A DNA stretch of 64,000 bases from Enterococcus avium ATCC 14025 (GTDB lineage Bacteria; Bacillota; Bacilli; Lactobacillales; Enterococcaceae). The DNA is taken from the NCBI RefSeq assembly GCF_000406965.1, contig NZ_KE136357.1, forward strand, positions 87,174 through 151,173. The letters are read 5' to 3'. The number at the start of each line of letters is the position of its first letter. The first letter of the stretch is position 1. The notes beneath the pieces are model-generated. The model saw nothing but the letters and a program-made list of their open reading frames with translations. It did no database searches and was not told the DNA's origin. Position numbers and translations under genes: made by a program. Positions 53,582-62,637 of this stretch are shown piece by piece.

Positions 53582-54175
53582 ATGAAAAAAATGATGGCAA
53601 AATCATTGGTGGTAGTCTTTGGAGCATCGATTTTTCTATATTCAGAGCATGCATTAGCCAATACTGTTATTTATGATCCGCTGAATCCGCACAATACGAT
53701 CACTCCAATACCCAATGCTGACCCTGAGCCGAGTGAATACCTGATAGATGGCGAAATAACGATGGAATCTGCTGAGTCGACGCCATCGCAGGATCAAAAA
53801 GATAATACAAATGTGGAAAACACGCAAAATAATGAAGTTCAAAGCAGCACCGTTCAAGTCGAGAGTCAGTCAGTAGCCTTATTGCCGACAGACGAGCTGA
53901 AGCAGGAGGAGAAAACAGAAGATTTCTCAATACCAGATCCTTATCTGCCAAAAATGAAAAATCATCATAAAAATCAAGTCCTGATGTTAGATGATGATTT
54001 CTTTTCTTCCACGAAAAGTACAGCTTTGCCTCCTGATAGCGGCGGAGGCAAGGCTGGATCACTTAATAACTTTGCGGATATCGCGCAAAGTGCCTACTTA
54101 CTATCAGGTGTCGTCTTATACGGCGAAGCGAACGGAAAATTGGCAGCAAGGATGAGTGATTATTTTGCTGGATAG
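53582..54175 (+). CDS. Secreted protein with a degenerate sorting-like motif
   Basis: A 197-residue product with a clear signal peptide (1-26, EHALANT). The rest is a Glu/Ser/Gln-rich, probably disordered chain. LPPDSG (149-154) is followed by a weakly hydrophobic stretch (AQSAYLLSGVVLYG) and AAR, so it looks like a decayed or non-standard sorting signal rather than a functional LPXTG. The IYDPLNPHNTITP start loosely recalls the YDSNGV motif of its neighbours. It follows the sortase by 21 bases and overlaps the Mga-type gene by 20. Confidence 0.7.
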   Translation: MKKMMAKSLVVVFGASIFLYSEHALANTVIYDPLNPHNTITPIPNADPEPSEYLIDGEITMESAESTPSQDQKDNTNVENTQNNEVQSSTVQVESQSVALLPTDELKQEEKTEDFSIPDPYLPKMKNHHKNQVLMLDDDFFSSTKSTALPPDSGGGKAGSLNNFADIAQSAYLLSGVVLYGEANGKLAARMSDYFAG

Positions 54176-55598
54176 TTTATTAGCAAAGGAAGAGTGGCGG
54201 AAGTATCAGCTTTTACGGCAATTAGAGCGAAGTTCTTATTTTGCGTTGTCTAAAAAAGAGATCATGGATCATTTAGAGATTTCCAACTATGTGCTTAAAA
54301 GTACGATAGAGCAGTTGATCCAGGATCTTGAAAAATATGGTTTGGCTCAGGAAATTCATGTTTTTTTAGAGGAACCCTTTGTTCAATTAGAAATTACCGG
54401 AACGGCCAGTTCTGAGACACTTTTAGAAAAATATGTGGAAGAATCAATTGGCTTTAATATTTTATTGAGGGCTGTTTTAGGAAACTTCAAGTCATTGAAT
54501 GAGTTTTCCGAAAAATCAATGATCAGTTATCCGATTGCATACAATAATTATAAGCTATTGAACAAGTATCTTGCTAAGTACGAGATGACCATCGATAAAA
54601 AATTCCGAGTAAGCGGTGAAAATGAAAAGATTATCCGTTTATTCTTAACCGAACTTTTTTCACGTGTATACAAAGGTCGCTGCCAAATTTTCGATCAATC
54701 GAAGGACGGTCATTTTGAAGCAAAACAAATGACACTGGAAGATGGTAAGATGACTATTCATCAAAGAATCGGCTTGCAGCACTACCTTCACATAACGAAT
54801 TTACGAATCAAGCAGCGAAAGTTTGTTGAGAGACGAACCGCTGATGTTTTATCCAGAGAAGCTATCAAACAAGCTATGGAAGAGTCATTTTTTGAACGGG
54901 TTCCAATCGAATCTCGCGAAGCAGAAGTGATTGCCTTTTTGAATTATTATTATTCTCGCTCAGAGGAATTGAGTAAAAATCTACGATTGAATGCGAATAA
55001 GCAAATTATGACGTGGAGCAAAAATTTGCTGACAAGCCTTATTCAATATTTCCCTAAGTTAATTGAGAGTTCAGAAAAGTATGAATGTTTTCTGATGAGG
55101 AGTCATATTTTGCATTTTCAATTGAAGGAGGTCAGCCAAGCCAGTGAGACGCTGCAGCCAGAAATCAACATCGCTTACTTTCAGCAAAATTATCCAACAA
55201 TATTAGAATTTTGCAGGGTATATGTGAAGCAGCTGCAAGAAAAAGATTCTGAATTGTATAAAAAGAAGAAGCAGGTTCTTTTTCAATATCTTTTTCTAAT
55301 TTTAGATTCATTTCCAAAAGATGTTTTGGTTGAACCCATCAACGTATACGTCGATTTTTCCTTCGGCAGTCTGTATAATCAGTTTATTACGGAGAATCTC
55401 AATTTCTTTCATCTAGTTGGAGCAAAGATTATTACAGATGTTGAGGCTGCAGATATTCTATTGACTGATTCCAGAGATTTAGGAAACGCGTATCATATAG
55501 ATTGTGTCGTTTGGCTTTCTCCTCCGCGCCCGCTAGATTGGGCGAATCTAGGACAGAAAATCATTCAAAAAAGAACAGAAAAATCGAATATGACGTAG
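54156..55598 (+). CDS. Mga/AtxA-type transcriptional regulator
   Basis: A 480-residue regulator with N-terminal winged-helix motifs (SSYFALSKKEIMDHLEISNYVLKSTIEQLIQDLEKYG, about 26-62; a second HTH_Mga-like segment about 105-160), a long helical PRD-like middle and a C-terminal EIIB-like domain (NVYVDFSFGSLYNQFI, ADILLTDSRD). Mga-type proteins are known to activate surface-protein genes. The start is GTG 54156 with AAGGATG upstream; TTG 54165 is possible. As the last gene of the WxL operon it probably regulates that operon. Confidence 0.82.
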   Translation: MIILLDSLLAKEEWRKYQLLRQLERSSYFALSKKEIMDHLEISNYVLKSTIEQLIQDLEKYGLAQEIHVFLEEPFVQLEITGTASSETLLEKYVEESIGFNILLRAVLGNFKSLNEFSEKSMISYPIAYNNYKLLNKYLAKYEMTIDKKFRVSGENEKIIRLFLTELFSRVYKGRCQIFDQSKDGHFEAKQMTLEDGKMTIHQRIGLQHYLHITNLRIKQRKFVERRTADVLSREAIKQAMEESFFERVPIESREAEVIAFLNYYYSRSEELSKNLRLNANKQIMTWSKNLLTSLIQYFPKLIESSEKYECFLMRSHILHFQLKEVSQASETLQPEINIAYFQQNYPTILEFCRVYVKQLQEKDSELYKKKKQVLFQYLFLILDSFPKDVLVEPINVYVDFSFGSLYNQFITENLNFFHLVGAKIITDVEAADILLTDSRDLGNAYHIDCVVWLSPPRPLDWANLGQKIIQKRTEKSNMT

Positions 55599-55627
55599 AA
55601 AGAGTATTTCTTTCTGCGTTTTTTTGA
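55593..55627 (+). terminator. Terminator of the WxL operon
   Basis: ACGTAGAAAG (55593-55602) pairs with CTTTCTGCGT (55610-55619), with one G-T pair, followed by T7-8. Confidence 0.88.
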
Positions 55628-55638
55628 TTGATTTTTTT

Positions 55639-55668
55639 GTTGCATTTGCAACGAAAACGACTTATAAT
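55639..55668 (+). promoter_or_regulatory. Promoter with a MarR-type operator
   Basis: TTGCAT (55640-55645), 17 bases and consensus TATAAT (55663-55668). The inverted repeat GTTGCA-TT-TGCAAC (55639-55652) covers the -35, a shape typical of MarR-family operators, so the downstream MarR protein probably represses itself. Confidence 0.75.
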
Positions 55669-55687
55669 ACGTTTATAGGATAGGAGG

Positions 55688-56164
55688 TTGAAAAGGATAG
55701 AAGTTCTTAGAGATATAGGAAAGATCGCCAGAGCCTTAGATTCCATCGCAAACATCGAGTTTAAGGAGTACCAACTTTCCAAAGGCCAGTATTTATATTT
55801 GATACGAATTTTCGAAAATCCCGGCATCATTCCAGATAGATTAGCCGAAATGATCAAGGTGGATCGCACGACGGCTGCGCGAGCGATTAAGAAGCTTGAG
55901 GAAAAAGGTTTTATTAGAAAAGAAGCAGATGACGTAAATAAAAAAATTCGACGGTTATTTGTAACAGAAGATGGCGCAAAGCTAGTTCCGATCATTCAAC
56001 TAGAAAATCAATATTCCAATCAAATCGCTTTGCAAAACCTGTCAAAAAAGGAAATTGAAGCATTTTCCAAAGCATTAAAAATTGTGGCAGCAACGATTGA
56101 CAAAGAGTGGACCTCCGTCAAAAAAGGCAATAAAAGACCCTATCTGGAGCAAATAAACGAATGA
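55688..56164 (+). CDS. MarR-family transcriptional regulator
   Basis: A regulator of up to 158 residues with the MarR winged helix: SKGQYLYLIRIFENPGIIPDRLAEMIKVDRTTAARAIKKLEEKGFIRKEADDVNKKIRRLFVTEDG. The start is unclear: AGGAGG (55682-55687) directly touches TTG 55688, whereas 9 bases after it lies an in-frame ATA (55697) that begins the family-like IEVLRDIGKIARALDSI. No in-frame ATG occurs before residue 57. It overlaps the B3/B4-domain gene at ATGA, so both are autoregulated together. Confidence 0.88.
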   Translation: MKRIEVLRDIGKIARALDSIANIEFKEYQLSKGQYLYLIRIFENPGIIPDRLAEMIKVDRTTAARAIKKLEEKGFIRKEADDVNKKIRRLFVTEDGAKLVPIIQLENQYSNQIALQNLSKKEIEAFSKALKIVAATIDKEWTSVKKGNKRPYLEQINE

Positions 56165-56175
56165 GGAGCAAACAA

Positions 56176-56886
56176 ATGACAAACTTTATCGCAGATCCTT
56201 CTTTTTGGGAGATTTTCCCTGAAGCGCAAATCAATGTATTACTCGTAAAAGGAATCAGAGACAATCACTCGAAGGAAAATGATTCTTACTTGACCAAATT
56301 ATTAGCAGAAGGAAAAGAAGCCGCCAAACAATTTCTAACAGAGGAGACCTTTAGTCAAAACCTCGTCGTTGCCCAATGGCGCGGCGCCTTCAGTCAATTC
56401 AAAACAAAAAAGGGCGCTCGTTCGTCAATTGAAGCGTTACTGAAAAGAGTCAGTCAGGATCGTGAGTTTCGACTCATCAATCCGCTAGTCGATATTTACA
56501 ATAGTATCTCATTGGAGTTTGCCGTTCCCTGCGGCGGGGAAGACCTGCAAAAAATTGTAGGCGATATTCATTTGGGTCAAGCAGCTGGCGGAGAAGCGTT
56601 TTTACCTTTAGGCGCTGAAGCTGATGCCCCCGCTTTACCAGGAGAGATCATCTATTATGACGAAGAAGGTGCAATTTGCCGCTGCTTGAATTGGCGAGAA
56701 GCTCAACGGACGATGCTGACAGAAGAAAGTCAAGACGTCATTTTCTTTATGGAATCGATCAATGCCGAGCAAGCAGCACGTGCCAATGAAGCAATGCTGG
56801 AATTGAAAAAGCGGATCGCTGATTATTTTGGCATTGAAGGAACGGCCTTTATTGTGGATTCGGAGCATCCGGAAGTGAATAGTTAA
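56176..56886 (+). CDS. B3/B4 tRNA-binding-domain protein
   Basis: A 236-residue protein of the B3/B4 family, related to the editing domain of the phenylalanyl-tRNA synthetase beta chain. Motifs include WRGAFSQFKTKKGARSSIEALLKRV, NPLVDIYNSISLEFAVPCGGEDL and GEIIYYDEEGAICRCLNWREAQRTML. Stand-alone members may edit or hydrolyse mischarged tRNA or act on amino-acid compounds. ATG 56161 overlaps the MarR stop, but AGGAG is 7 bases before ATG 56176. The MarR pairing implies small-molecule control. Confidence 0.85.
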   Translation: MTNFIADPSFWEIFPEAQINVLLVKGIRDNHSKENDSYLTKLLAEGKEAAKQFLTEETFSQNLVVAQWRGAFSQFKTKKGARSSIEALLKRVSQDREFRLINPLVDIYNSISLEFAVPCGGEDLQKIVGDIHLGQAAGGEAFLPLGAEADAPALPGEIIYYDEEGAICRCLNWREAQRTMLTEESQDVIFFMESINAEQAARANEAMLELKKRIADYFGIEGTAFIVDSEHPEVNS

Positions 56887-56893
56887 GAGTTGA

Positions 56894-56922
56894 AAGCAAG
56901 GTTTTCTTTTACCTTGCTTTTT
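56894..56922 (+). terminator. Terminator of the MarR operon
   Basis: AAGCAAGG (56894-56901) pairs with CCTTGCTT (56912-56919), followed by TTTTG. Confidence 0.82.
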
Positions 56923-57010
56923 GTATCGGGGTTCAAAGGTGAAGAAGCCTTTTTCTTTTGTAGACGAGCGTGCTATTCTTGGAGGAAAGGGATTATTTGG
57001 AGGTGTTGAA

Positions 57011-57994
57011 ATGAACGAGACTGAATTGAAGGAAATGCTTTGGGAAGAAAATGAAATCGAAAAAATCCAACGCACCAAAGGCTATAATGTCAATGATCAG
57101 AATTTACCGTTTGCTGAGGTTGAGATTCCTAAAATGCCTGGCAGTAATTTTTTTAAAGAGGGGAATATCTTTATTAATAAGCATCATCGTTATTCGGAGA
57201 TGCCCAGCCATACTCATGAATTTGTGGAATTCAACTATATGCTATCAGGAAGCTGTGTCCAGTACGTGAATGACAAGAGAGTTGAGTTGAACGAAGGCGA
57301 AATTATCTTGTTAGATAAGGAAATCGTTCAACGGATTGAGCCGTTAACGCAAAAGGATCTATTGATTAACATTTTATTGAAGGATGAATCAATCACGACG
57401 GACATTGTTATCAACATGGTAAAATCAACGGGATTGGTCAATGAGTTTTTAATGAATGCTTCGAATAAAGCAGGGAAGCATGACGCATTTATCCATTTTC
57501 ATTGCGGGAAGAATCAGGAGGTTCAGGAAATTATTCAACGCTTGATTTTGGAGTATTACCAAAAGAGAAAATACTATATGCGAGCCGCTAATTTATTATT
57601 GTCCCTGTTATTGATCGAGCTGACTCGGGTGATCGAAGAAGAAAGCTTGGATAATTATCAGGAAAAGGATGAAGAGATCATCAATATTTTGAAATTTGTG
57701 GACAGTCATTTTCGACAACTGAGCTTGAATGATTTGGCTAAGAAATTTGGCTATAATTCCAACTATATGGGAAATAAAATAAAAAAAGAAACGGGACGAA
57801 CATTTCAGGAGCTGATTAATTCACTCAAATATCAAACTGCGTTGGAGTTGATGCAGGAAACAGATAAAAGTATTGAAGAAATTGCTTATGATGTCGGCTT
57901 CTATTCATTGCCTTCACTCTATAAGCTATTTGCGAGATTTACAGATAAGACCCCGAAGCAGATGAGAAATCAATTGCTGAAAAACGATAACTAA
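57011..57994 (+). CDS. AraC-family regulator, first of the rhamnoside region
   Basis: A 327-residue regulator: an N-terminal cupin-type sensor (MPSHTHEFVEFNYMLSGSCVQYVNDKRVELNEGEIILLDKE) and a C-terminal pair of helix-turn-helices (LSLNDLAKKFGYNSNYMGNKIKKETGRTFQELINSLK and SIEEIAYDVGFYSLPSLYKLFARFTDKTP). The frame opens at 56921, but TTGGAGGTG before ATG 57011 decides the start. A strong terminator separates it from the MFS gene, which has its own leader. It probably activates the following sugar genes. Confidence 0.88.
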   Translation: MNETELKEMLWEENEIEKIQRTKGYNVNDQNLPFAEVEIPKMPGSNFFKEGNIFINKHHRYSEMPSHTHEFVEFNYMLSGSCVQYVNDKRVELNEGEIILLDKEIVQRIEPLTQKDLLINILLKDESITTDIVINMVKSTGLVNEFLMNASNKAGKHDAFIHFHCGKNQEVQEIIQRLILEYYQKRKYYMRAANLLLSLLLIELTRVIEEESLDNYQEKDEEIINILKFVDSHFRQLSLNDLAKKFGYNSNYMGNKIKKETGRTFQELINSLKYQTALELMQETDKSIEEIAYDVGFYSLPSLYKLFARFTDKTPKQMRNQLLKNDN

Positions 57995-58027
57995 GAGACT
58001 TTCCTTTTTTGAAGGAAAGTCTCTTTT
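57994..58027 (+). terminator. Strong terminator after the AraC gene
   Basis: AGAGACTTTCCTT (57994-58006) pairs perfectly with AAGGAAAGTCTCT (58012-58024), followed by TTTTC. Confidence 0.9.
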
Positions 58028-58143
58028 CTGTAGTTTGGATAAAAAATACCTGTTTTTAGACCATAGTTGAAAAGGTGTAATGCGCTTACAATGAATTCAT
58101 AAGTTGATCAGCTGATTAGAATGATGAAATGGAGTGTGTGATT

Positions 58144-59469
58144 GTGAGTAAAAATAGTGATACAGGAAATTCAACAATAAAAAGGTATTCACCTTTAGCG
58201 ACTGCGGCGGGGATAGGCTCTATGTTAGGTTCTGGGTGTATCGTCGGATTGTCTGCAACGATCCCTGTCTGGCAAAAGGGTTTAGAATTAACGACTGGGC
58301 AAGTTGGAATCCTTTCAGGCAGTCTAACATTTGCGATTGCTTTTGGGTCAATGTTTGCTGGAAATATTAGTAAGCGCTTTGGTCTGATCCGATCATTTAA
58401 TTGGCTAAATCTTTTTTATGCTATTGGTGCAATGATTTGTCTTTTTTCAAACAGTTTTTGGATGTTATTAGCTGGTGTGATCATCATGGGCGGCTCTTCC
58501 GGTGCAGATCTGCCAATCAGCTTGACTGTTGTTTCCCATGATGCGCCGGATGAAACCACGTCGGCTAGGCTGGTCTCCTCAACTCAAATTTTTTGGCAAA
58601 TTGGTGTATTTATTTCTTATATCTGTTCATTCTTGCTTTCAGGAATCGAAGGTGTGCTAGGTGCTCGGATCGTTTTTGCTATTTTATTCGGATTTGCAGT
58701 AGTGACTTGGTTGTGGCGGACACTTTCAGCGAAGTTCAAAATTTTTCATGAGGAAGGCTATGCGCGACAAGCGGCAAACAAAACAATTAGTGATAAAGGA
58801 CAAGAGGTTTCCTTTAAAACAGTTCTTTTTGGTGAAAATAAGAACAAGTATCTCGGCTTCTTCTTGGCAATCATTACATTTTATGTATGCTGGAATTTAT
58901 TGGCGAATACGTGGGGTCAATTCCAAACCTATGCCTTAACCAATGCAGGGGCAAGCCAAACGCAAGCGACGGGTCTAGGAATCGTCTTAAATATTGTTTC
59001 TCTTGCGACAACAATCGTTTTTGCTTCGATCTCAGGTGGGAAATATCGAAATAAAGCCTTTTTCATCGGTGCTTTTGTACAATTTGCAGCGATGGTTGGG
59101 ATGGCTTTGATCGGAGGCGGCGCCGGCTTTATTGCTTTAGCGATTACGATCGCCTTTTACAACTTCGGAAATCCACTCGCCGGAGAAGCGATTTATAAGG
59201 TATGGACGCAGGAATCATTTCCAGCGGAAACCAGAGCCTCACTGCAAGGCTTCATCAATGGGTTTTCACGGTTATGCTGCGGGCTGTTTGCCTTTGTGAC
59301 GCCTTACTTGGTGATGCCCGATCGCATTCAATCGTCCATGATTGGTTTTGCCGGAATTGTGTTATTGGCTACGATCGCAGGAATCGTCATGATGAGAATG
59401 CAGAAGAAATATGGAACCTCTAAGAAGCATGAAACAGAGACAATTCAAGATATTGATGTGACAGTTTAA
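58144..59469 (+). CDS. MFS transporter, probably for a sugar or glycoside
   Basis: A 441-residue, 12-span major facilitator protein. N-terminal half signatures include GSGCIVGLSATIPVWQKGLELTTGQVGILSGSLTFAIAFGSMFAGNISKRFG, with the loop 2-3 motif NISKRFGLIRSF. The second half has FYNFGNPLAGEAIYKVWTQESFPAETRASLQGFINGFSR, of a type common in sugar porters. GTG 58144 is preferred because GGAGTG lies 8 bases upstream; the ATG at 58129 has no site. The GH78 gene follows after 26 bases, so it probably imports a rhamnoside or released sugar. Confidence 0.82.
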   Translation: MSKNSDTGNSTIKRYSPLATAAGIGSMLGSGCIVGLSATIPVWQKGLELTTGQVGILSGSLTFAIAFGSMFAGNISKRFGLIRSFNWLNLFYAIGAMICLFSNSFWMLLAGVIIMGGSSGADLPISLTVVSHDAPDETTSARLVSSTQIFWQIGVFISYICSFLLSGIEGVLGARIVFAILFGFAVVTWLWRTLSAKFKIFHEEGYARQAANKTISDKGQEVSFKTVLFGENKNKYLGFFLAIITFYVCWNLLANTWGQFQTYALTNAGASQTQATGLGIVLNIVSLATTIVFASISGGKYRNKAFFIGAFVQFAAMVGMALIGGGAGFIALAITIAFYNFGNPLAGEAIYKVWTQESFPAETRASLQGFINGFSRLCCGLFAFVTPYLVMPDRIQSSMIGFAGIVLLATIAGIVMMRMQKKYGTSKKHETETIQDIDVTV

Positions 59470-59495
59470 TAAAAAAGTTAGCGAGGGAAATAAAG

Positions 59496-61085
59496 ATGGC
59501 ATTTACCTTTCAAATTAATAATGATGTTGTTTGGGATTATGATGAAAATCTCTTAGAAAGAGCAGAGGCAAATATTCCGGAATTGATTGAGACAAAGGTT
59601 TGTCCAACCGGGATAGTCGAGCGAATTTCAGCAGACCAGCGGACAAATGAGTTTACATTAGCCAAAAGTCAAAAAAATATCTTACATTTAAGCGACTATG
59701 CTTTGGGGCGAGGGGAATCGCTGATTCTGGATTTAGGAGACCATTATGTTGGGCACTTTAGTATAGAAATAAATTCGGTGGGCTCGCCCATGGATGCGCC
59801 GCTCTATTTACGCTTGAAATTTGCAGAAGTACCGTCAGAGTTGTACGCGGCTTCTGAGGATTACGATGGCTGGTTATCACGATCCTGGATTCAAGAGGAA
59901 CACGTTCATCTCGACGTACTTCCGGCTAAGCTCCAGCTGCCTAGGCGCTATAGCTGTCGTTATGTAGAACTAAGTGTGATCGATACTTCGCCGAAATGGA
60001 AGGCTAGTTTTAGTAATCCGCTCTTTGTCGCAGAGAGCTCCGTTTCTATGAATCAATTGTCAGATAGTACGATTGAAGATGCTGAGCTGAAGGCGATTTA
60101 CAACGTCTCCGTAAAGACTCTTCAAGACTGTATGCAAACCGTTTTTGAAGACGGGCCAAAACGCGATCGCCGTTTATGGCTGGGGGATCTACGTTTACAG
60201 GCATTAGCGAATTATTATACCTTTAATGATCTATTTTTGGTCAAGCGCTGCCTCTATCTTTTTGGCGGTATGCGGACAACTGAAGGCAAGATTCCAGCGA
60301 ATGTATTCACAGCGCCAGAGTTAACTCCTGATGATACCTTCTTGTTTGACTACAGTCTCTTCTTTATCACTACTTTGTATGATTATGTTCAGCATACAAG
60401 TGACTATGATGCGTTAGAAAACTTGTATCCTATCGCCAAAAAGGCAATCGATCTGGCCCTTGAGCAAGTTGATAGCGAAGGTAGATTAGTCTTATCAGAA
60501 GAATGGCCGGTATTCGTTGATTGGTCGAATGATTTTGACAAGGCAACTGCTGGACAAGCAATCGTGATCTATACATTAAAGAGATTCATAAAATTAGCAG
60601 AAATGTACAATGATCAACAGCACTCCAACTACCATCAGATGCTAGAAAAACTGATTGATTTCTCAAAACAGGCTTTGTTTGATAATAAGCGAAAGCAATT
60701 TGTGGTGGAGGAAACGAATGAAGTAAATCTTGCAAGTCAGGTATGGATGGTCTTAGCAGAGGTTTTTGATTCAAACAAGAATAAAAAAATCATGCAGGAA
60801 ACGATCAAGCAGCATTTTCCAATTACAGGAATTGCGACACCTTATATGTATCATCACATTGTCGAGGCGCTATTTATGGCAGATTGCCAAGAAGAGGCGA
60901 TCCGTTTGATGAAGGATTATTGGGGGAAGATGATCGACTTGGGAGCGGACACCTTTTGGGAAGCGTTCAAGCCGGAAGACTTAGATTTTTCACCTTACGG
61001 CAGCCCAATTTTAAATAGTTATTGCCATGCATGGAGCTGTACACCTGCTTATTTAATCGGCAAATATTTGTTAGCGAATGAATAA
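59496..61085 (+). CDS. GH78-type alpha-L-rhamnosidase, cytoplasmic
   Basis: A 529-residue glycosidase without a signal peptide. An N-terminal beta-rich domain (about 1-175) precedes the (alpha/alpha)6 barrel with the GH78 motif EDGPKRDRRLWLGDLRLQA (about 212-230), GADTFWEAF (candidate catalytic base) and SYCHAWSCTPAYLIGKYLL at the end. GH78 enzymes release L-rhamnose from glycosides. It is shorter than many family members, lacking extra beta modules. No rhamnose isomerase or kinase is nearby, so the sugar's later use is encoded elsewhere. GCGAGGG precedes the ATG. Confidence 0.85.
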   Translation: MAFTFQINNDVVWDYDENLLERAEANIPELIETKVCPTGIVERISADQRTNEFTLAKSQKNILHLSDYALGRGESLILDLGDHYVGHFSIEINSVGSPMDAPLYLRLKFAEVPSELYAASEDYDGWLSRSWIQEEHVHLDVLPAKLQLPRRYSCRYVELSVIDTSPKWKASFSNPLFVAESSVSMNQLSDSTIEDAELKAIYNVSVKTLQDCMQTVFEDGPKRDRRLWLGDLRLQALANYYTFNDLFLVKRCLYLFGGMRTTEGKIPANVFTAPELTPDDTFLFDYSLFFITTLYDYVQHTSDYDALENLYPIAKKAIDLALEQVDSEGRLVLSEEWPVFVDWSNDFDKATAGQAIVIYTLKRFIKLAEMYNDQQHSNYHQMLEKLIDFSKQALFDNKRKQFVVEETNEVNLASQVWMVLAEVFDSNKNKKIMQETIKQHFPITGIATPYMYHHIVEALFMADCQEEAIRLMKDYWGKMIDLGADTFWEAFKPEDLDFSPYGSPILNSYCHAWSCTPAYLIGKYLLANE

Positions 61086-61090
61086 AGAAA

Positions 61091-61158
61091 GACTCATGAG
61101 TCGAACAAAAGGTTTGTTGTTCGATTCATGTCTTATTCAATTTTGTGAAACCGTTTCA
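61091..61158 (+). promoter_or_regulatory. Hairpin and LacI/CcpA-like palindrome before the GPH gene
   Basis: A long imperfect stem (ATGAGTCGAACAAA with TTTGTTGTTCGATTCAT, 61096-61129) follows the GH78 stop and may terminate in part. The palindrome TGAAA-CCG-TTTCA (61146-61158) lies 26 bases before the next start and resembles LacI-family or shortened cre sites. Confidence 0.5.
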
Positions 61159-61183
61159 TATTTTATGTAAAGGAGTACTATTT

Positions 61184-62560
61184 ATGGAAACAACCCAAAC
61201 GAATACCGCAAAAAAACAATTGCTGATGAAGTGGAGACAACGGATTGGTTATGGAGTGTCAGATTTGGCCTGTAACCTTATTTGGCAAATGATTTCGCTC
61301 TATCTGTTGTATTTTTACACCGATATCATGCATTTGAATGCTGCCTCAATTAGTTTGATGTTTGTCGTGACGCGATTTGTTGACGGGATTACTGACTTGC
61401 TCGTCGGTTACCTGATTGATCACACGAATACCCGATGGGGGAAATCACGGCCCTATTTTCTCTTTGGTGCCATTCCCTTTGCTCTTTTCGCTTTTCTTTG
61501 TTTTAACGTACCCAATTTTTCGGCCTCAGGGAAATTAGTCTACGCGTATATCACTTATTTTGGTTTATCCTTAGCCTATACGCTGGTAAATGTTCCGATG
61601 GCCTCGATCCTTCCTAGCCTTACAAATGATGCAGAGGAAAGAACGGCGCTATCGACTTCTCGCAAATTTTTCGCCTTTTTAGGAGCGACGATCGTCAGCT
61701 CGACCGCTTTAACGTTGGTTGCTTTTTTTGGTAATGGAAGTGAAAGACAGGGCTTCAAGATTGTCATGGGAATTTTTGGGATCATTGGCTGTTTGCTATT
61801 CTTTTTTACCTTTTTCAATGTAAGAGAATTACCGATTCATGGCTCAAAGAGCGTTTCATTAAAAACAGTCTTTCGATCGTTACGGCAAAATAAGCCTTGG
61901 TTAATTTTTGCAATCAATATCCTTTTCATGTGGACCAGCTTTTTTATTCAATCAAGTGCCTTGGTTTATTATTTTTCTGTCGTTGTCGGAGAAAAATCAC
62001 TCTCCATTACTGTTGCGACAATTATGTCCATCGTTCCGATGTTCGCAAACTTTTTTGTTCCGGTGCTAGCCAAGCGATTTGGCAAAAGAAATTTGTATCT
62101 TTTATCCTCAAGTATCCAATTACTCGGGTTAATCATAATCATGTTCGCTGATAAGGCGCTATACGGTATTTTATGCGGGGCTTTTATCTCGGCTGTTGGT
62201 TACGGGATAAAAGAAAGTATTTACTTTTCCATGCAGGCGGATCCAGTTGACTATGGTGAATGGAAAACCGGCGTCAATGTTTCTGGGTCACTTTCGGCGA
62301 TCAATGGGTTTTTAGGAAAAGTCGCACAGGCGATCTCTGGAGGATTAGCAGGGGCGTTACTTGCTTGGGGAATGTACAAACCAGGTGAAGCGGTGCAAAC
62401 GGGGCAAGCACTTTTCGCGATTCAAGCGATGTATCTGTATGTCCCAATGATTTTGATTATTTGTTCGATCATCACAATGCTGTTTTACAAGCTAGATAAA
62501 ATCTATCCGCAGATAAAAGCGGAGTTGGAAGAGAGAAAAAGCGAGGTTGAGACAGAATAA
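61184..62560 (+). CDS. GPH-family glycoside/sugar:cation symporter
   Basis: A 458-residue, 12-span transporter of the glycoside-pentoside-hexuronide family (MelB/XynP-like). Signatures are YGVSDLACNLIWQMISLYLLYFYTD, FVDGITDLLVGYLIDHTNTRWGKSRPYFLFGAIPF and AVGYGIKESIYFSMQADPVDYGEWKTG. The frame runs from 61145, but AAAGGAGT before ATG 61184 decides. It presumably brings in the glycoside that the GH78 enzyme cuts; two different transporters in one locus suggest two related substrates. Confidence 0.9.
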   Translation: METTQTNTAKKQLLMKWRQRIGYGVSDLACNLIWQMISLYLLYFYTDIMHLNAASISLMFVVTRFVDGITDLLVGYLIDHTNTRWGKSRPYFLFGAIPFALFAFLCFNVPNFSASGKLVYAYITYFGLSLAYTLVNVPMASILPSLTNDAEERTALSTSRKFFAFLGATIVSSTALTLVAFFGNGSERQGFKIVMGIFGIIGCLLFFFTFFNVRELPIHGSKSVSLKTVFRSLRQNKPWLIFAINILFMWTSFFIQSSALVYYFSVVVGEKSLSITVATIMSIVPMFANFFVPVLAKRFGKRNLYLLSSSIQLLGLIIIMFADKALYGILCGAFISAVGYGIKESIYFSMQADPVDYGEWKTGVNVSGSLSAINGFLGKVAQAISGGLAGALLAWGMYKPGEAVQTGQALFAIQAMYLYVPMILIICSIITMLFYKLDKIYPQIKAELEERKSEVETE

Positions 62561-62637
62561 ACAATCTCTGTTTCTCTATGCAATTTTTTCGAAATATCGT
62601 TATAATTATAGAAAAGATTTCTTTAGAGAGGCGAAGA

